DNA from: Deltaproteobacteria bacterium
GTDB taxonomy: Bacteria; Desulfobacterota; DSM-4660; Desulfatiglandales; HGW-15
Assembly: GCA_019308525.1 (NCBI GenBank)
Contig: JAFDIC010000030.1
Span: 1 to 18,708 of the forward strand
DNA: 18,708 bases
Direction: 5' to 3'
The notes beneath the pieces were generated by a model that was not told where the DNA came from, did not search any database, and worked only from the letters and a program-made list of their open reading frames with translations. A program made the translations under genes and the position numbers. Positions 1 to 7,858 of this stretch are shown here, piece after piece. Each line of letters starts with the position of its first letter. Positions within the stretch are counted from its first letter, which is position 1.

Positions 1-164
1 TGAACAAGCAAGGTGCTTCGAAGATCCTTTTTCCCGCGCGCATGGAGTTCGTGGAGGAGATTCCTCTCACTGCGGCGGGAAAGGCGGACAAAAAGGCCCT
101 GAGAAAGGATATCGAGGAAAAGATAACAAGAGAGGGCGGGACAAGCATGTCCAGGGGTGAATGA
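1..164 (+). CDS. Acyl/aryl-CoA synthetase (AMP-binding enzyme), C-terminal fragment
   Basis: The 5' end of this gene lies outside the window. The open frame runs from base 3 to a TGA at 162-164 and encodes the last 53 residues. It contains the C-terminal signature of the ANL adenylating family: a V-E-E-I-P-L-T segment followed by A-A-G-K-A-D-K-K-A-L. The Lys encoded at 81-83 sits where the family's catalytic lysine for acyl-adenylate formation normally is. The enzyme would activate a carboxylic acid to an acyl-AMP and then usually to a CoA thioester in the cytoplasm. The fragment looks somewhat like 2,3-dihydroxybenzoate-AMP ligases, but it is too short to fix the substrate. The next gene starts 54 bp downstream on the same strand, so co-transcription is likely. 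This suggests the locus begins with acid activation. Confidence 0.85.
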   Translation, partial: NKQGASKILFPARMEFVEEIPLTAAGKADKKALRKDIEEKITREGGTSMSRGE

Positions 165-218
165 TCTGGATCACAGCCCCTCTTGAGCCCGAACAAACAA
201 TGGAAAATGGAGGGGACA

Positions 219-1409
219 ATGAAATACCAGAATCTCTTTACGCCTATGACCATAAAGGGGTTGACGTTTCCAAACAGGATAATGAGGACCTCCATGGTCT
301 CGGGGCTGGCAACCGAGGATGGACACGTGACCGAAGATCTCAAGAAGAGGTACCAGAGGGAGGCCATGGGAGGTGTGGGGTCCATCGTTGTTGAGGCAGC
401 GGTGGTGCTGCCTTCCAGGAGCTCGTACAACCTTCGCATCAGCGACGATGGCTTTACGGAAGAACTCAAAGGCTTGGTGGGAGCGGTCCGGGAAGTCGAC
501 ACGGAGACCAAGATAGGCATACAGATCATGCACTTCTTGAAGATATCAAGGAGCGGGTGGCGACAAAAGGTCACGGATTTCAAGCCGGAGGACCTGCCGG
601 TAATAGTGGAACAGCATGTCAATGCCGCAAGAAGGGCGGTAGCGTCCGGGTTTGAGTTCATAGAGCTCCACATGGCCCATGCCTACACCCTTTCCTCTTT
701 CCTCTCCTTGTCCAACACCAGAACAGACCAGTACGGCGGACCTTCCCTCAAGAACAGGATGCGATTACCCATCGAGGTCTATGAGGCCGTGCGCAGAGAG
801 GTGGGAGATGACTTTCCCCTTGGGATAAGAATCAACGGGGAGGATTTCACGATTAAGGGCACAACATTGCTCCAGAGCACCAGGATAGCAAAAAAGTTCG
901 CGGAACTCGGGGCGGATTATATCAGCGTGTCTGCCGGAAGCAGATTCGAAGACGCTCCCCCGCCGCCACCGAATACACCTCCGGATCCTATGTCAGGATA
1001 CAGCGGGCACCGGATGAGTCCTGAGTGGTGGTTCCCGGACATGACCCATGTATACCTGGCGGAGCCCATCCGCAAGACCGTGAGGGATGCAGGTTTCCAG
1101 GTACCGATCGTGACCGCCGGAAAGATCAGGACCCCCGGGCAGGCCGAATCCGTTCTGGAGCAAGGGAAGGCTGATATCATTGGTATTTGCAGGGCGTTAC
1201 TCTGTGACCCTGACTTCCCCAAGAAGGCCATGGAAGGAAATGATAAGGATATCGTCCAGTGCACCGCGTGCAACTGGTGCCTGGAGGCGGATTCCAGGAT
1301 GGAAAAGGTCAACTGTTCCAGGTGGCCCGAAGGCAGCCTTGTCGCACCAACGCCCTGGCACAAGAGAGATGCCAGGGCAAGTGCACTCTCAAGGGATGCC
1401 GAAGCATAA
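219..1409 (+). CDS. Old yellow enzyme-family FMN/4Fe-4S ene-reductase (2,4-dienoyl-CoA reductase N-terminal type)
   Basis: This 396-residue protein is an FMN-binding TIM barrel of the NADH:flavin oxidoreductase/OYE family. An N-terminal N-L-F-T-P-M-T-I-K-G-L segment and the core H151-M-A-H154 followed by F-L-S-L-S-N-T-R-T-D-Q-Y-G-G are diagnostic; the two His normally contact flavin and substrate. Cys348, Cys351, Cys354 and Cys366 form the C-x2-C-x2-C-x11-C 4Fe-4S motif known from 2,4-dienoyl-CoA reductase and trimethylamine dehydrogenase. The C-terminal flavodoxin-like and NAD(P)-binding domains of those enzymes are absent, since the protein ends 30 residues after the cluster. A separate electron donor would therefore be needed. 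A proline-rich loop lies at about residues 247-257. The start at 219 was chosen over an upstream ATG at 183 because a GGAGGGG ribosome site lies just before it. It likely reduces an activated C=C bond; the substrate is unknown. Confidence 0.85.
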   Translation: MKYQNLFTPMTIKGLTFPNRIMRTSMVSGLATEDGHVTEDLKKRYQREAMGGVGSIVVEAAVVLPSRSSYNLRISDDGFTEELKGLVGAVREVDTETKIGIQIMHFLKISRSGWRQKVTDFKPEDLPVIVEQHVNAARRAVASGFEFIELHMAHAYTLSSFLSLSNTRTDQYGGPSLKNRMRLPIEVYEAVRREVGDDFPLGIRINGEDFTIKGTTLLQSTRIAKKFAELGADYISVSAGSRFEDAPPPPPNTPPDPMSGYSGHRMSPEWWFPDMTHVYLAEPIRKTVRDAGFQVPIVTAGKIRTPGQAESVLEQGKADIIGICRALLCDPDFPKKAMEGNDKDIVQCTACNWCLEADSRMEKVNCSRWPEGSLVAPTPWHKRDARASALSRDAEA

Positions 1410-1437
1410 TGAGCCATCAAGAAGTGGAGGTTGAAAC

Positions 1438-2292
1438 ATGGAAATAAAGAAACTTGGCGTGCTGGGGTGCGGACAAATGGGGACAGGTATTATGCAGGTC
1501 TTTGCCCAGTCCGGGTACGAAGTCATCGGCGTGGATAGCAGTAAGGACATGCTCGAGAGGGCGGTTGCATCTATTGACAAGAGGATGGCCGGCCGGATCG
1601 AGAAGGGCAAGATGAGCCAGGAGGAAAAAGACCTGGTAATGGGTCGCATAATGACTAGCACCAAGCTGGAGGATCTCAAGGATTGTGATCTCGTAGAGGA
1701 GGCCGTGCCCGAGGACCTGGAATTGAAGAAGAAGGTCTTTTCAGAGCTGGACAGAGTTTGTAAACCGGAGTCCATATTTGGAACCAATACATCGGGTCTT
1801 TCGGTGACGGACATGGCCGCGGCAACCAGGAGGGGCGACAGGCTACTGGGGATGCATTTTCACAATCCCGCCCCTGTGATGAAGCTCCTGGAACTGGTGC
1901 GGACCATCATGACCAGCGAAGAGACCATCGACACTGTGAGGGAATTCGGGAAGACCCTGGGTAAGACGGTGGTCGTTGCCCCTGACGTCGGGGGTTTCAT
2001 AGTCACCAGGCTTTTCACCCCCTTCCTCTTAGGTGCTGTTCGGATGCTGGAAGAGGGGATCGCTACCAGGGATGAGATAGACACCTCGATGAAGCTGGCG
2101 GTGAATCACCCCATGGGTCCCCTCGAAGTGATTGACTTCATAGGCCTTGACACGGAACTGTCCATAGCAGAGACTCTTTATGAAGAGACCAAGGACGGGA
2201 AATACGCCCCTCCCCTGCTCCTGAGGAAAATGGTGGCCGCGGGATGGCTCGGGAGGAAGACAGGAAAGGGATTCTATGATTACCACAAGTAG
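1438..2292 (+). CDS. 3-hydroxyacyl-CoA dehydrogenase (3-hydroxybutyryl-CoA dehydrogenase-like), altered NR motif
   Basis: At 284 residues this matches the length of single-function 3-hydroxybutyryl-CoA dehydrogenases, which oxidise 3-hydroxyacyl-CoA with NAD+ (or run in reverse). The Rossmann motif G10-C-G12-Q-M-G15 is followed by Asp33, which favours NAD. The family's Ser119 (T-N-T-S-G), His140 (H-F-H-N-P-A-P-V-M-K-L) and Glu152 are present, so the His-Glu dyad is intact. The C-terminal dimer domain shows N-H-P-M-G-P-L-E and a terminal G-R-K-T-G-K-G-F-Y-D-Y. One departure is clear: the usual P-G-F-[IV]-x-N-R segment reads G185-G-F-I-V-T190-R, so the conserved substrate-site Asn is Thr. A GGAGG ribosome site at 1426-1430 supports the ATG at 1438. 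It lies 28 bp after the ene-reductase and 15 bp before an amidohydrolase, so it is almost certainly in the same operon. Confidence 0.9.
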   Translation: MEIKKLGVLGCGQMGTGIMQVFAQSGYEVIGVDSSKDMLERAVASIDKRMAGRIEKGKMSQEEKDLVMGRIMTSTKLEDLKDCDLVEEAVPEDLELKKKVFSELDRVCKPESIFGTNTSGLSVTDMAAATRRGDRLLGMHFHNPAPVMKLLELVRTIMTSEETIDTVREFGKTLGKTVVVAPDVGGFIVTRLFTPFLLGAVRMLEEGIATRDEIDTSMKLAVNHPMGPLEVIDFIGLDTELSIAETLYEETKDGKYAPPLLLRKMVAAGWLGRKTGKGFYDYHK

Positions 2293-2307
2293 GAAGAGGA
2301 GCTTGCC

Positions 2308-3324
2308 ATGAAAGACGGAATCACAGTAATAGACATCCATAACCACTTCTATTCCCGGCCTTGGCTGGATTACCTGGCGGCAAGGAGCGAGGAGCCGAGG
2401 TTTGAATGGACCGGCCCTGCGTCAGGGGTCGCAAGGATTGGAGATTTTACGCCCAGCCACGTGGACAAGGCCGGCGATTTCGACATAGAGGCCAGGATCA
2501 AAGACCTGGATGAGGCGGGAATAGATGTCCAGGTCCTCTCCCACACGTGTCCGGGCGTGGCTGAGCTTCCAGTGACAGAGAGCGTCGAGTGGGCGAAAAA
2601 GATAAATGACATCTTTGCAGACATTTGCAATCAGCACCCTGGTCGTTTCTATTTCCTGGCCACCATACCACCGAGGGACATCAAGGAGGCCTTGAAGGAG
2701 ATGGAGCGGGCCTCCAAGGAGCTCGGGGCAAAGGGCGTGCAGATGTATTCCAACATAGACGGGATACTTGCGACATCCGAGGAATTCCACCCCATTTTTG
2801 AAAGGGCGGCCGAGTACGGCTTGCCCGTGAAAATACACCCTTCCTTCAAGCCCCTGACTACGGAGGCCATGAGAAAGGCAGGTCTTCCCCTCCAACTGTA
2901 CGGCTTCACGCTGGATACAACCATTGTTCTGACAACAATGCTCTTCCAGGGGTTCTTTGAAAGATTGCCAGGACTTAAGGTTATTCACTCCCATCTGGGA
3001 GGAATGACGCCCTACATGATGGGTCGTGTTGATACGGCCTTCAAGCGTTATGCAAAGGAGATTGATATCAAGGGCTCAAGGGCTCCCTCAGAGGTCTACA
3101 GGGAGCATGTGTACATCGATACCCTTTCCATGCACGTGCCTGCCATAAGGTGTGCCTGGGAGTACATGGGAGCCGACCACTTGCTTTTCGGCACAGACTA
3201 TCCCCACAGGGCATCGGGAACCGTAGAGGACAACATGGCCATCCTGGACCGGGTGGGTTTCTCACGAGAAGAGCTGGAGAAAGTCCTCTGGAGGAATGCA
3301 AAGACCCTATTCGGCCTGGAGTAA
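2308..3324 (+). CDS. Amidohydrolase-2 family protein (ACMSD-like decarboxylase/hydrolase) no. 1
   Basis: This is a 338-residue TIM-barrel metal enzyme of the amidohydrolase-2 (ACMSD) family. That family holds zinc- or manganese-dependent decarboxylases such as aminocarboxymuconate-semialdehyde, gamma-resorcylate and 5-carboxyvanillate decarboxylases, and some hydrolases. The metal and catalytic residues are visible: H11-N-H13 on the first strand, H177 in V-K-I-H-P-S, H229 in H-S-H-L-G-G, and D297 in F-G-T-D-Y-P-H. A segment near residues 64-85 (R-I-K-D-L-D-E-A-G-I-D-V-Q-V-L-S) is typical of the ACMSD branch. No signal peptide is seen, so it is cytoplasmic. It is preceded by an AGGAAGAGGAG ribosome site, 15 bp after the HCDH gene. 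It could decarboxylate an aromatic or unsaturated acid or hydrolyse a ring; the sequence does not decide between these. Confidence 0.88.
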   Translation: MKDGITVIDIHNHFYSRPWLDYLAARSEEPRFEWTGPASGVARIGDFTPSHVDKAGDFDIEARIKDLDEAGIDVQVLSHTCPGVAELPVTESVEWAKKINDIFADICNQHPGRFYFLATIPPRDIKEALKEMERASKELGAKGVQMYSNIDGILATSEEFHPIFERAAEYGLPVKIHPSFKPLTTEAMRKAGLPLQLYGFTLDTTIVLTTMLFQGFFERLPGLKVIHSHLGGMTPYMMGRVDTAFKRYAKEIDIKGSRAPSEVYREHVYIDTLSMHVPAIRCAWEYMGADHLLFGTDYPHRASGTVEDNMAILDRVGFSREELEKVLWRNAKTLFGLE

Positions 3325-3536
3325 ATGATGAGGTCACAATGTCTCCTTACCCGTGGTGAACATGTATTTCCATGGGCCAGGTCTTAAAGGGCGATTCCAT
3401 CTTTGAGTTCATTAGGGGATGGATTCGCCCCATAAGGACCCAAGAGGCGAACCGTAGCCACAAGAGAATTCGGCAATGGTGTGTTACCGGGCAATCTTTC
3501 ATCATTAAAGCCACCATCGAAAAGGGGGGATTTGAG
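3325..3536. other. 212-bp gap before the phosphohistidine protein
   Basis: The reading frame of the next gene stays open back to 3372, adding 55 residues, but that extension has no ribosome site, resembles no domain I recognise and precedes a well-placed Shine-Dalgarno. I therefore treat it as non-coding. The length of the gap makes it a reasonable place for an internal promoter or leader. I found no convincing -35/-10 pair and no terminator hairpin followed by a T-run. Confidence 0.4.
3521..3530 (+). promoter_or_regulatory. Ribosome binding site fixing the start of the phosphohistidine protein
   Basis: The A/G-rich run AAAGGGGGGA ends 6 bases before the ATG at 3537. The ATG at 3372 in the same frame has no comparable site, so this element decides the start. 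Confidence 0.6.
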
Positions 3537-5243
3537 ATGATAGACAGGAGCATATCTTCCTTGAGGACATTACGACCGGATACGGATTTTGACAAGTCCA
3601 TTTTCTGGTTCCGTGACGACTTGCATCAGCCATACGCCATTTCTCCCATGGGCATGACGACCCTCCAGGCACACCACGCCTGGGGATACCATGTGGCTGC
3701 GGAGGAGACGAAATTGCCGTCTTCAAAAGGAGGACACGTAAAGATATACAAGGGAAGGGTCTACATTGGCTTTGCCCTGATTGATGACCCTGAGGAGATC
3801 AAGAAACGGGAGCCGGAATTCGGCAAGCTGGTAGAGTACTGTATTGACAACTGGGAAGAGTACTATCAGAGGTATATCCAGGAGGTCATCTCTGGCCTCG
3901 ACACCCTCAACTGTGTCGACACAGACAAGCTCATATTGCCCCATCTCCTGGAGCATCTGAAGAGGGCTGAGAAGATCAACCGCAGGAACTGGGAGATACA
4001 CTTTATGCTCATGTACCCTGCGGACGCGGTCTATTTCACCTTTGAGGACTTTTGCAAGAAGCACGGCCTCGAGGAAAAGGATTTCGTCAATATGCTCAGA
4101 GGCTTTGAGAGTATTGCCACCCAGACCGATGAAGAGATGTGGGCCCTGGCCAAGCTGGCAGAGGAATGTGGCATCAAAGACATCATTACCGACACGGAGA
4201 GCAGCAGAAGACTGGAAAAGTTGGCAGGGAATGAAAAGGCAAGGCCATGGATGGACAGGTTTCAGCGCTTTCTGGAGATATACGGAAACAGGGTGGTGGC
4301 AGCACACCTGGACGTAACGACGCCGACATGGAGAGAGGATCCAACACCCGTGCTGGATACCCTAAGAGGTTATTACAAACGTATGGAAGAAGGGTGGGAT
4401 TTCCATAGATCCAAGGAGGAGACCAGGGAGCAAAGGGAGAAGGCCATTTCCGAATTCGAAAACAAGCTCAAGGATGATGAGGAGAAAAGGACCTTCAGGC
4501 GTCTCCTGAAAGGGGCCCAAGGCGCCTATGCCTTTCAGGAGGACCACGGATTCTACATAGACCAGGGCTCCACAGCCGCGCTCCGAAATGCCATCATGGC
4601 CTGCGGAAAGAGGCTATATAGAAGGGAACTCCTTGAAAAGCCCGAAGACGTGCTTTTCCTAACCTACCACGAGCTGGTGGAAACCATGGAAGCCCTCATC
4701 GAAAACGAAAAGATAGCAAAGTACCATTATGGTGCGCTGGTACCCAACCTTGTGAAGGAGAGGATGGAAGATGCCCGCATGGCCAAGGAGTTGGATGCCC
4801 CCTTGACTTTCGGGAATGTGCCGGAAAAGATGACGGACCCCGTGGGCACCAAGGTCTTCGGTATTATCGACGAGATCCTTCACCCCAAAGGCGAACGCAT
4901 CGTCTCAGAACGGTTGGAAGGATTTCCGGGGGCGCCGGGCGTGGTTGAAGGTCCTGCAAGGGTTGTAATGGATTACCAGGACTTCCAGAAGGTCAAGGCC
5001 GGAGAAATCCTCGTGTGTCCCTACACGGGAACCGCCTGGACCCCGCTTTTCGTAAAGATAGCCGGCGTGGTTACGGATACGGGCGGAATGTTGACCCATG
5101 CCGCCATTGCGGCAAGGGAATACAACATACCGGCAGTGGTCGGGACATGGAATGCGACCAATTCCATAAGAGACGGAGACATAATCAGGATAGACGGCAA
5201 CACAGGAATCGTGGATGTGATAAAGAGGATGGATAAGTCTTAA
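3537..5243 (+). CDS. PEP-synthase-like phosphohistidine (PEP-utilising mobile domain) protein, phenylphosphate synthase alpha-like
   Basis: This 568-residue protein ends in the PEP-utilising enzyme mobile (swivelling phosphohistidine) domain. The motif T-D-T-G-G-M-L-T-H521-A-A-I-A-A-R-E-Y precedes I-P-A-V-V-G-T, with His521 as the expected phospho-acceptor. It is followed by a typical D-G-D-I-I-R-I-D-G-N-T-G end. The N-terminal part, with F-W-F-R-D-D-L-H near residues 23-30, resembles the middle region of rifampin phosphotransferase and of phenylphosphate synthase alpha (about 70 kDa). No ATP-grasp nucleotide-binding domain and no PEP-binding barrel are present. In phenylphosphate synthase the ATP-grasp part is a separate subunit, but none is found in this window. 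The likely role is phosphoryl transfer from a phospho-His to a small hydroxylated substrate, needing a partner encoded elsewhere. The target molecule is unknown. The downstream neighbour, 19 bp away, is a carbonic-anhydrase homologue. Confidence 0.8.
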   Translation: MIDRSISSLRTLRPDTDFDKSIFWFRDDLHQPYAISPMGMTTLQAHHAWGYHVAAEETKLPSSKGGHVKIYKGRVYIGFALIDDPEEIKKREPEFGKLVEYCIDNWEEYYQRYIQEVISGLDTLNCVDTDKLILPHLLEHLKRAEKINRRNWEIHFMLMYPADAVYFTFEDFCKKHGLEEKDFVNMLRGFESIATQTDEEMWALAKLAEECGIKDIITDTESSRRLEKLAGNEKARPWMDRFQRFLEIYGNRVVAAHLDVTTPTWREDPTPVLDTLRGYYKRMEEGWDFHRSKEETREQREKAISEFENKLKDDEEKRTFRRLLKGAQGAYAFQEDHGFYIDQGSTAALRNAIMACGKRLYRRELLEKPEDVLFLTYHELVETMEALIENEKIAKYHYGALVPNLVKERMEDARMAKELDAPLTFGNVPEKMTDPVGTKVFGIIDEILHPKGERIVSERLEGFPGAPGVVEGPARVVMDYQDFQKVKAGEILVCPYTGTAWTPLFVKIAGVVTDTGGMLTHAAIAAREYNIPAVVGTWNATNSIRDGDIIRIDGNTGIVDVIKRMDKS

Positions 5244-5262
5244 CGGTCTGCGGGGGTTTCCA

Positions 5263-5808
5263 ATGACGTTTTACGAATTCGAGGGGAAAAGGCCGCGGGT
5301 GGATGAGAAGGCGTTTATTCATCCCCGGGCGGTGCTCATAGGGGACGTGATAGTGGAAGAGGTTTGTTATATCGGGGCAGGGGCAGTACTGAGAGGCGAT
5401 ATTGGTTCCATAAGAATAGGAAGGGGTTCTAATGTCCAGGAAAACTGTGTTCTTCACGCCTTTCCGGACAAGGTGACATTGCTTCACAGGGATACACATA
5501 TTGGCCATGGGTGCATACTGCACGGTTGCGAGATCTGCTCCAACGTGCTCGTGGGCATGGGCTCCATAATAGCAGACGGAGCCAAGATCAACAGCAACTG
5601 CCTGATCGGGGCCGGGAGCTTCGTGGACTTCGGCACGGAGATACCCGCCGGGAGCGTTGTAATGGGATCCCCGGCAAGAGTCGCGAAGAAGATCACCAAG
5701 GAACAACTGCAACAGCTTGCCAGCTCCAGGGCGGTCTACCAGGACCTTGCAAGGCGTCACCTCCGGGCCTTCAGGGCGATCAGCCTTCAAGAGGTCATGA
5801 AAAGGTGA
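5263..5808 (+). CDS. Gamma-class carbonic anhydrase family protein (left-handed beta-helix)
   Basis: The 181-residue protein consists mostly of hexapeptide repeats, with many [IVL]-G-x-G-x-x turns between residues 20 and 135, giving a left-handed parallel beta-helix that trimerises. The three metal-ligand His of the gamma carbonic anhydrase family are present: H65 (N-V-Q-E-N-C-V-L-H), H82 and H87 (G-H-G-C-I-L-H-G-C). Arg44, Asp46 and Gln59, equivalent to active-site residues of the archaeal enzyme Cam, are also conserved. It could hydrate CO2, but close relatives such as PaaY act as thioesterases in aromatic acyl-CoA degradation and CaiE accompanies carnitine catabolism, so the activity is uncertain. 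The gene follows the phosphohistidine protein by 19 bp, with a GGGGG-containing ribosome site at about 5250. A role in supplying or removing CO2/bicarbonate, or in rescuing CoA, would fit the neighbours. Confidence 0.88.
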   Translation: MTFYEFEGKRPRVDEKAFIHPRAVLIGDVIVEEVCYIGAGAVLRGDIGSIRIGRGSNVQENCVLHAFPDKVTLLHRDTHIGHGCILHGCEICSNVLVGMGSIIADGAKINSNCLIGAGSFVDFGTEIPAGSVVMGSPARVAKKITKEQLQQLASSRAVYQDLARRHLRAFRAISLQEVMKR

Positions 5809-5854
5809 CTGGTGGCGAAGGAAAGGGGAGTTGAGACATGCGATAGGGTGGAAA

Positions 5855-7759
5855 ATGCTGCTTGGAAATGGATTTGAGAAATTCAGGAGAGGCACCTACA
5901 GGGTGAGCAGGATCATAAACGGGGCAGGAGTGATCCTGCTGCTCGCCATCATGTTCCTGCTCGTCACGGAGGTCATATCCAGGCGCTTTTTCAACCGTTC
6001 ATTCACCGGGACCTATGAGATAGTCCAGTTCATGCTGGTGACACTGGTCTATCTCGGAGTGGCATACACCGGGACCAAGAAGGATCATATCGTAGTTGAT
6101 CTCGTAGTATCAAGGTTTTCACCCAGGGTCCAGGCCCTGATTGACAGCCTCACGACATTCCTCAGTTTCAGTCTCATCGGCCTGATAACGTGGCGGAGTA
6201 TCCTCCGGGCTAGAGAGCTGTGGCTGAAAGGAGAGGTTTCATACCTTTTGTCACTCCCCTTCTTCCCCTTCTACTATGTCCTGGCCTTTGGCTGTGGTGT
6301 CCTGTCCCTGGTCCTGCTGGTTCAATTCATAGAGGGTGTCAAGGATGTGGCGGAGTCTTTCTCAAGGAAAGTAATCGCCTTGTCGTACGGTTGCTTTGCC
6401 GTGATCCTGGTGGTGGTGATCGCTGCCTTTACACACAGAGTGGGTGTTGGAGTGAGCCCATCCATGATGGGTATCACCGGGATTGCAGCCCTTCTCCTCC
6501 TGTTGGCCGGGAGAATGCCCATAGCGTTCGCCCTGGGACTTGTGGGATTCTTGGGCTATGCCCTAATCGTGGACCCGGGAGCTGGATTGATGCAGCTTGA
6601 GACCGTACCTTTCGGAGTTGGATCGGACTATATCCTGAGCGTGGTGCCCCTCTTTCTCCTTATGGGTCAATTCGCCTTCTATTCCGGTTTGAGCCAGGAT
6701 CTCTATGACACCTCCTACAAGTGGCTCGGCCATTACCCGGGCGGACTGGCAATGGCCACCGTGGGAGGATGTGCTGCCTTTGCGGCAGTGAGCGGTTCCA
6801 GTGTGGCCACTGCCGCCACCATGGGGACCGTGGCCTTGCCGGGGATGAGGAAATACAACTACGACGAGAGGCTGGCCCTGGGCAGCATTGCCGCCGGCGG
6901 AACGATCGGCATCCTCATCCCGCCTAGCATCGTGTTCATCCTTTACGGGATCCTGACGGAGCAGTCAATAGGCAAGCTCTTTCTGGCGGGAATCTTGCCG
7001 GGGATCCTGACGGTTATCCTGTATTTTTCCACCATACTGATCCTGGTCCGTATCAACCCTAATCTGGGACCACCCGGACCCAGGACAAGCCCCAGGGAAA
7101 AGCTCGGGGCCCTGCGACACACCTGGGGCATGTTTCTCCTGTTCTTCCTTGTGATGGGAGGCATATACCTGGGCTTTTTCACGCCGACGGAAGCGGGCGC
7201 AGTGGGTGCCTTTGGAGCATTCTTGCTGGCCTTGATAAGAGGAAGGCTCACCCTCAAAGGTATATATGAATGCCTTCTGGAGACCGGAAGAACAACGGCC
7301 ATGCTCATTATCATCTTCGTGGGCGCCATGATATTCAATTATTTCATGGCGGTGACCAACCTCCCCATGGACATGGCACAGTTTATTGGGGAGCAGGGGT
7401 TTCATCCTTACACGATCCTGGGGGCTATTCTGCTAACATATCTGTTGCTTGGGTGTATCATGGACCCGGGATCAATGATTATCTTGACCATTCCCATAGT
7501 CTACCCGTTGATTCAGTCCGTGGGGTTTGATCCCATATGGTTCGGCGTGGTCATAGTCATGGTGGCTGAGATCGGGGCCATAACCCCTCCCGTGGGTTTG
7601 AACGTGTTTGTGGTCAAGGGTGTGGCGCCGGATGTACCCATAACCGAGATTTTCAGGGGGATAATACCCTTCTGGCTGGCAGACATGGTTCGTCTCTCCA
7701 TTCTCGTCGGGTTTCCGAAGATAGCACTTTACTTGCCTGCCATCATGAAGGGATCATGA
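5855..7759 (+). CDS. TRAP transporter fused permease, DctQ-DctM (small plus large membrane subunits)
   Basis: This 634-residue membrane protein fuses the two TRAP permease subunits. Residues 1 to about 170 form the DctQ part with four hydrophobic segments (about 21-45, 56-75, 98-115 and 138-158) and the V-I-S-R-R-F-F motif after the first. Residues from about 172 onward form the DctM part with around a dozen hydrophobic segments. DctM hallmarks are G-R-M-P-I-A-F-A-L-G, A-V-S-G-S-S-V-A-T-A-A, A-A-G-G-T-I-G-I-L-I-P-P-S and, near the end, G-A-I-T-P-P-V-G-L-N-V-F. It imports a dicarboxylate or other organic acid using an ion gradient together with a periplasmic binding protein. The start is uncertain: TTG at 5831 lies directly against a GGGGAG run, whereas ATG at 5855 has GGTGG with usable spacing, so ATG was preferred. 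The binding protein is encoded at 10240, two genes further on. Confidence 0.93.
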   Translation: MLLGNGFEKFRRGTYRVSRIINGAGVILLLAIMFLLVTEVISRRFFNRSFTGTYEIVQFMLVTLVYLGVAYTGTKKDHIVVDLVVSRFSPRVQALIDSLTTFLSFSLIGLITWRSILRARELWLKGEVSYLLSLPFFPFYYVLAFGCGVLSLVLLVQFIEGVKDVAESFSRKVIALSYGCFAVILVVVIAAFTHRVGVGVSPSMMGITGIAALLLLLAGRMPIAFALGLVGFLGYALIVDPGAGLMQLETVPFGVGSDYILSVVPLFLLMGQFAFYSGLSQDLYDTSYKWLGHYPGGLAMATVGGCAAFAAVSGSSVATAATMGTVALPGMRKYNYDERLALGSIAAGGTIGILIPPSIVFILYGILTEQSIGKLFLAGILPGILTVILYFSTILILVRINPNLGPPGPRTSPREKLGALRHTWGMFLLFFLVMGGIYLGFFTPTEAGAVGAFGAFLLALIRGRLTLKGIYECLLETGRTTAMLIIIFVGAMIFNYFMAVTNLPMDMAQFIGEQGFHPYTILGAILLTYLLLGCIMDPGSMIILTIPIVYPLIQSVGFDPIWFGVVIVMVAEIGAITPPVGLNVFVVKGVAPDVPITEIFRGIIPFWLADMVRLSILVGFPKIALYLPAIMKGS

Positions 7760-7858
7760 AAGCTCAGCATTTTGGTTGACAGAAAGGAAGAGAAGACCCC
7801 TCTATTTCAACCGCAAAACCGCACTATGATGGCTCTGGAAATGAAAGGAGAATAGAGC

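Noticed and set aside
3372..3536. A 55-residue N-terminal extension of the phosphohistidine protein from an ATG at 3372
   Set aside because: No ribosome site precedes it, composition does not look domain-like, and a strong Shine-Dalgarno sits before the ATG at 3537.
3723..4307. Long open frame on the minus strand (194 codons)
   Set aside because: It lies entirely inside the phosphohistidine gene, has no recognisable domain or ribosome site, and is a shadow frame of GC-rich coding sequence.
7776..7806. A perfect TTGACA followed by TCTATT as a possible sigma-70 promoter before the second amidohydrolase
   Set aside because: The -10 candidate matches only 4 of 6 positions and the spacer is 19 bases, so it is weak; a chance hexamer is likely within an operon.
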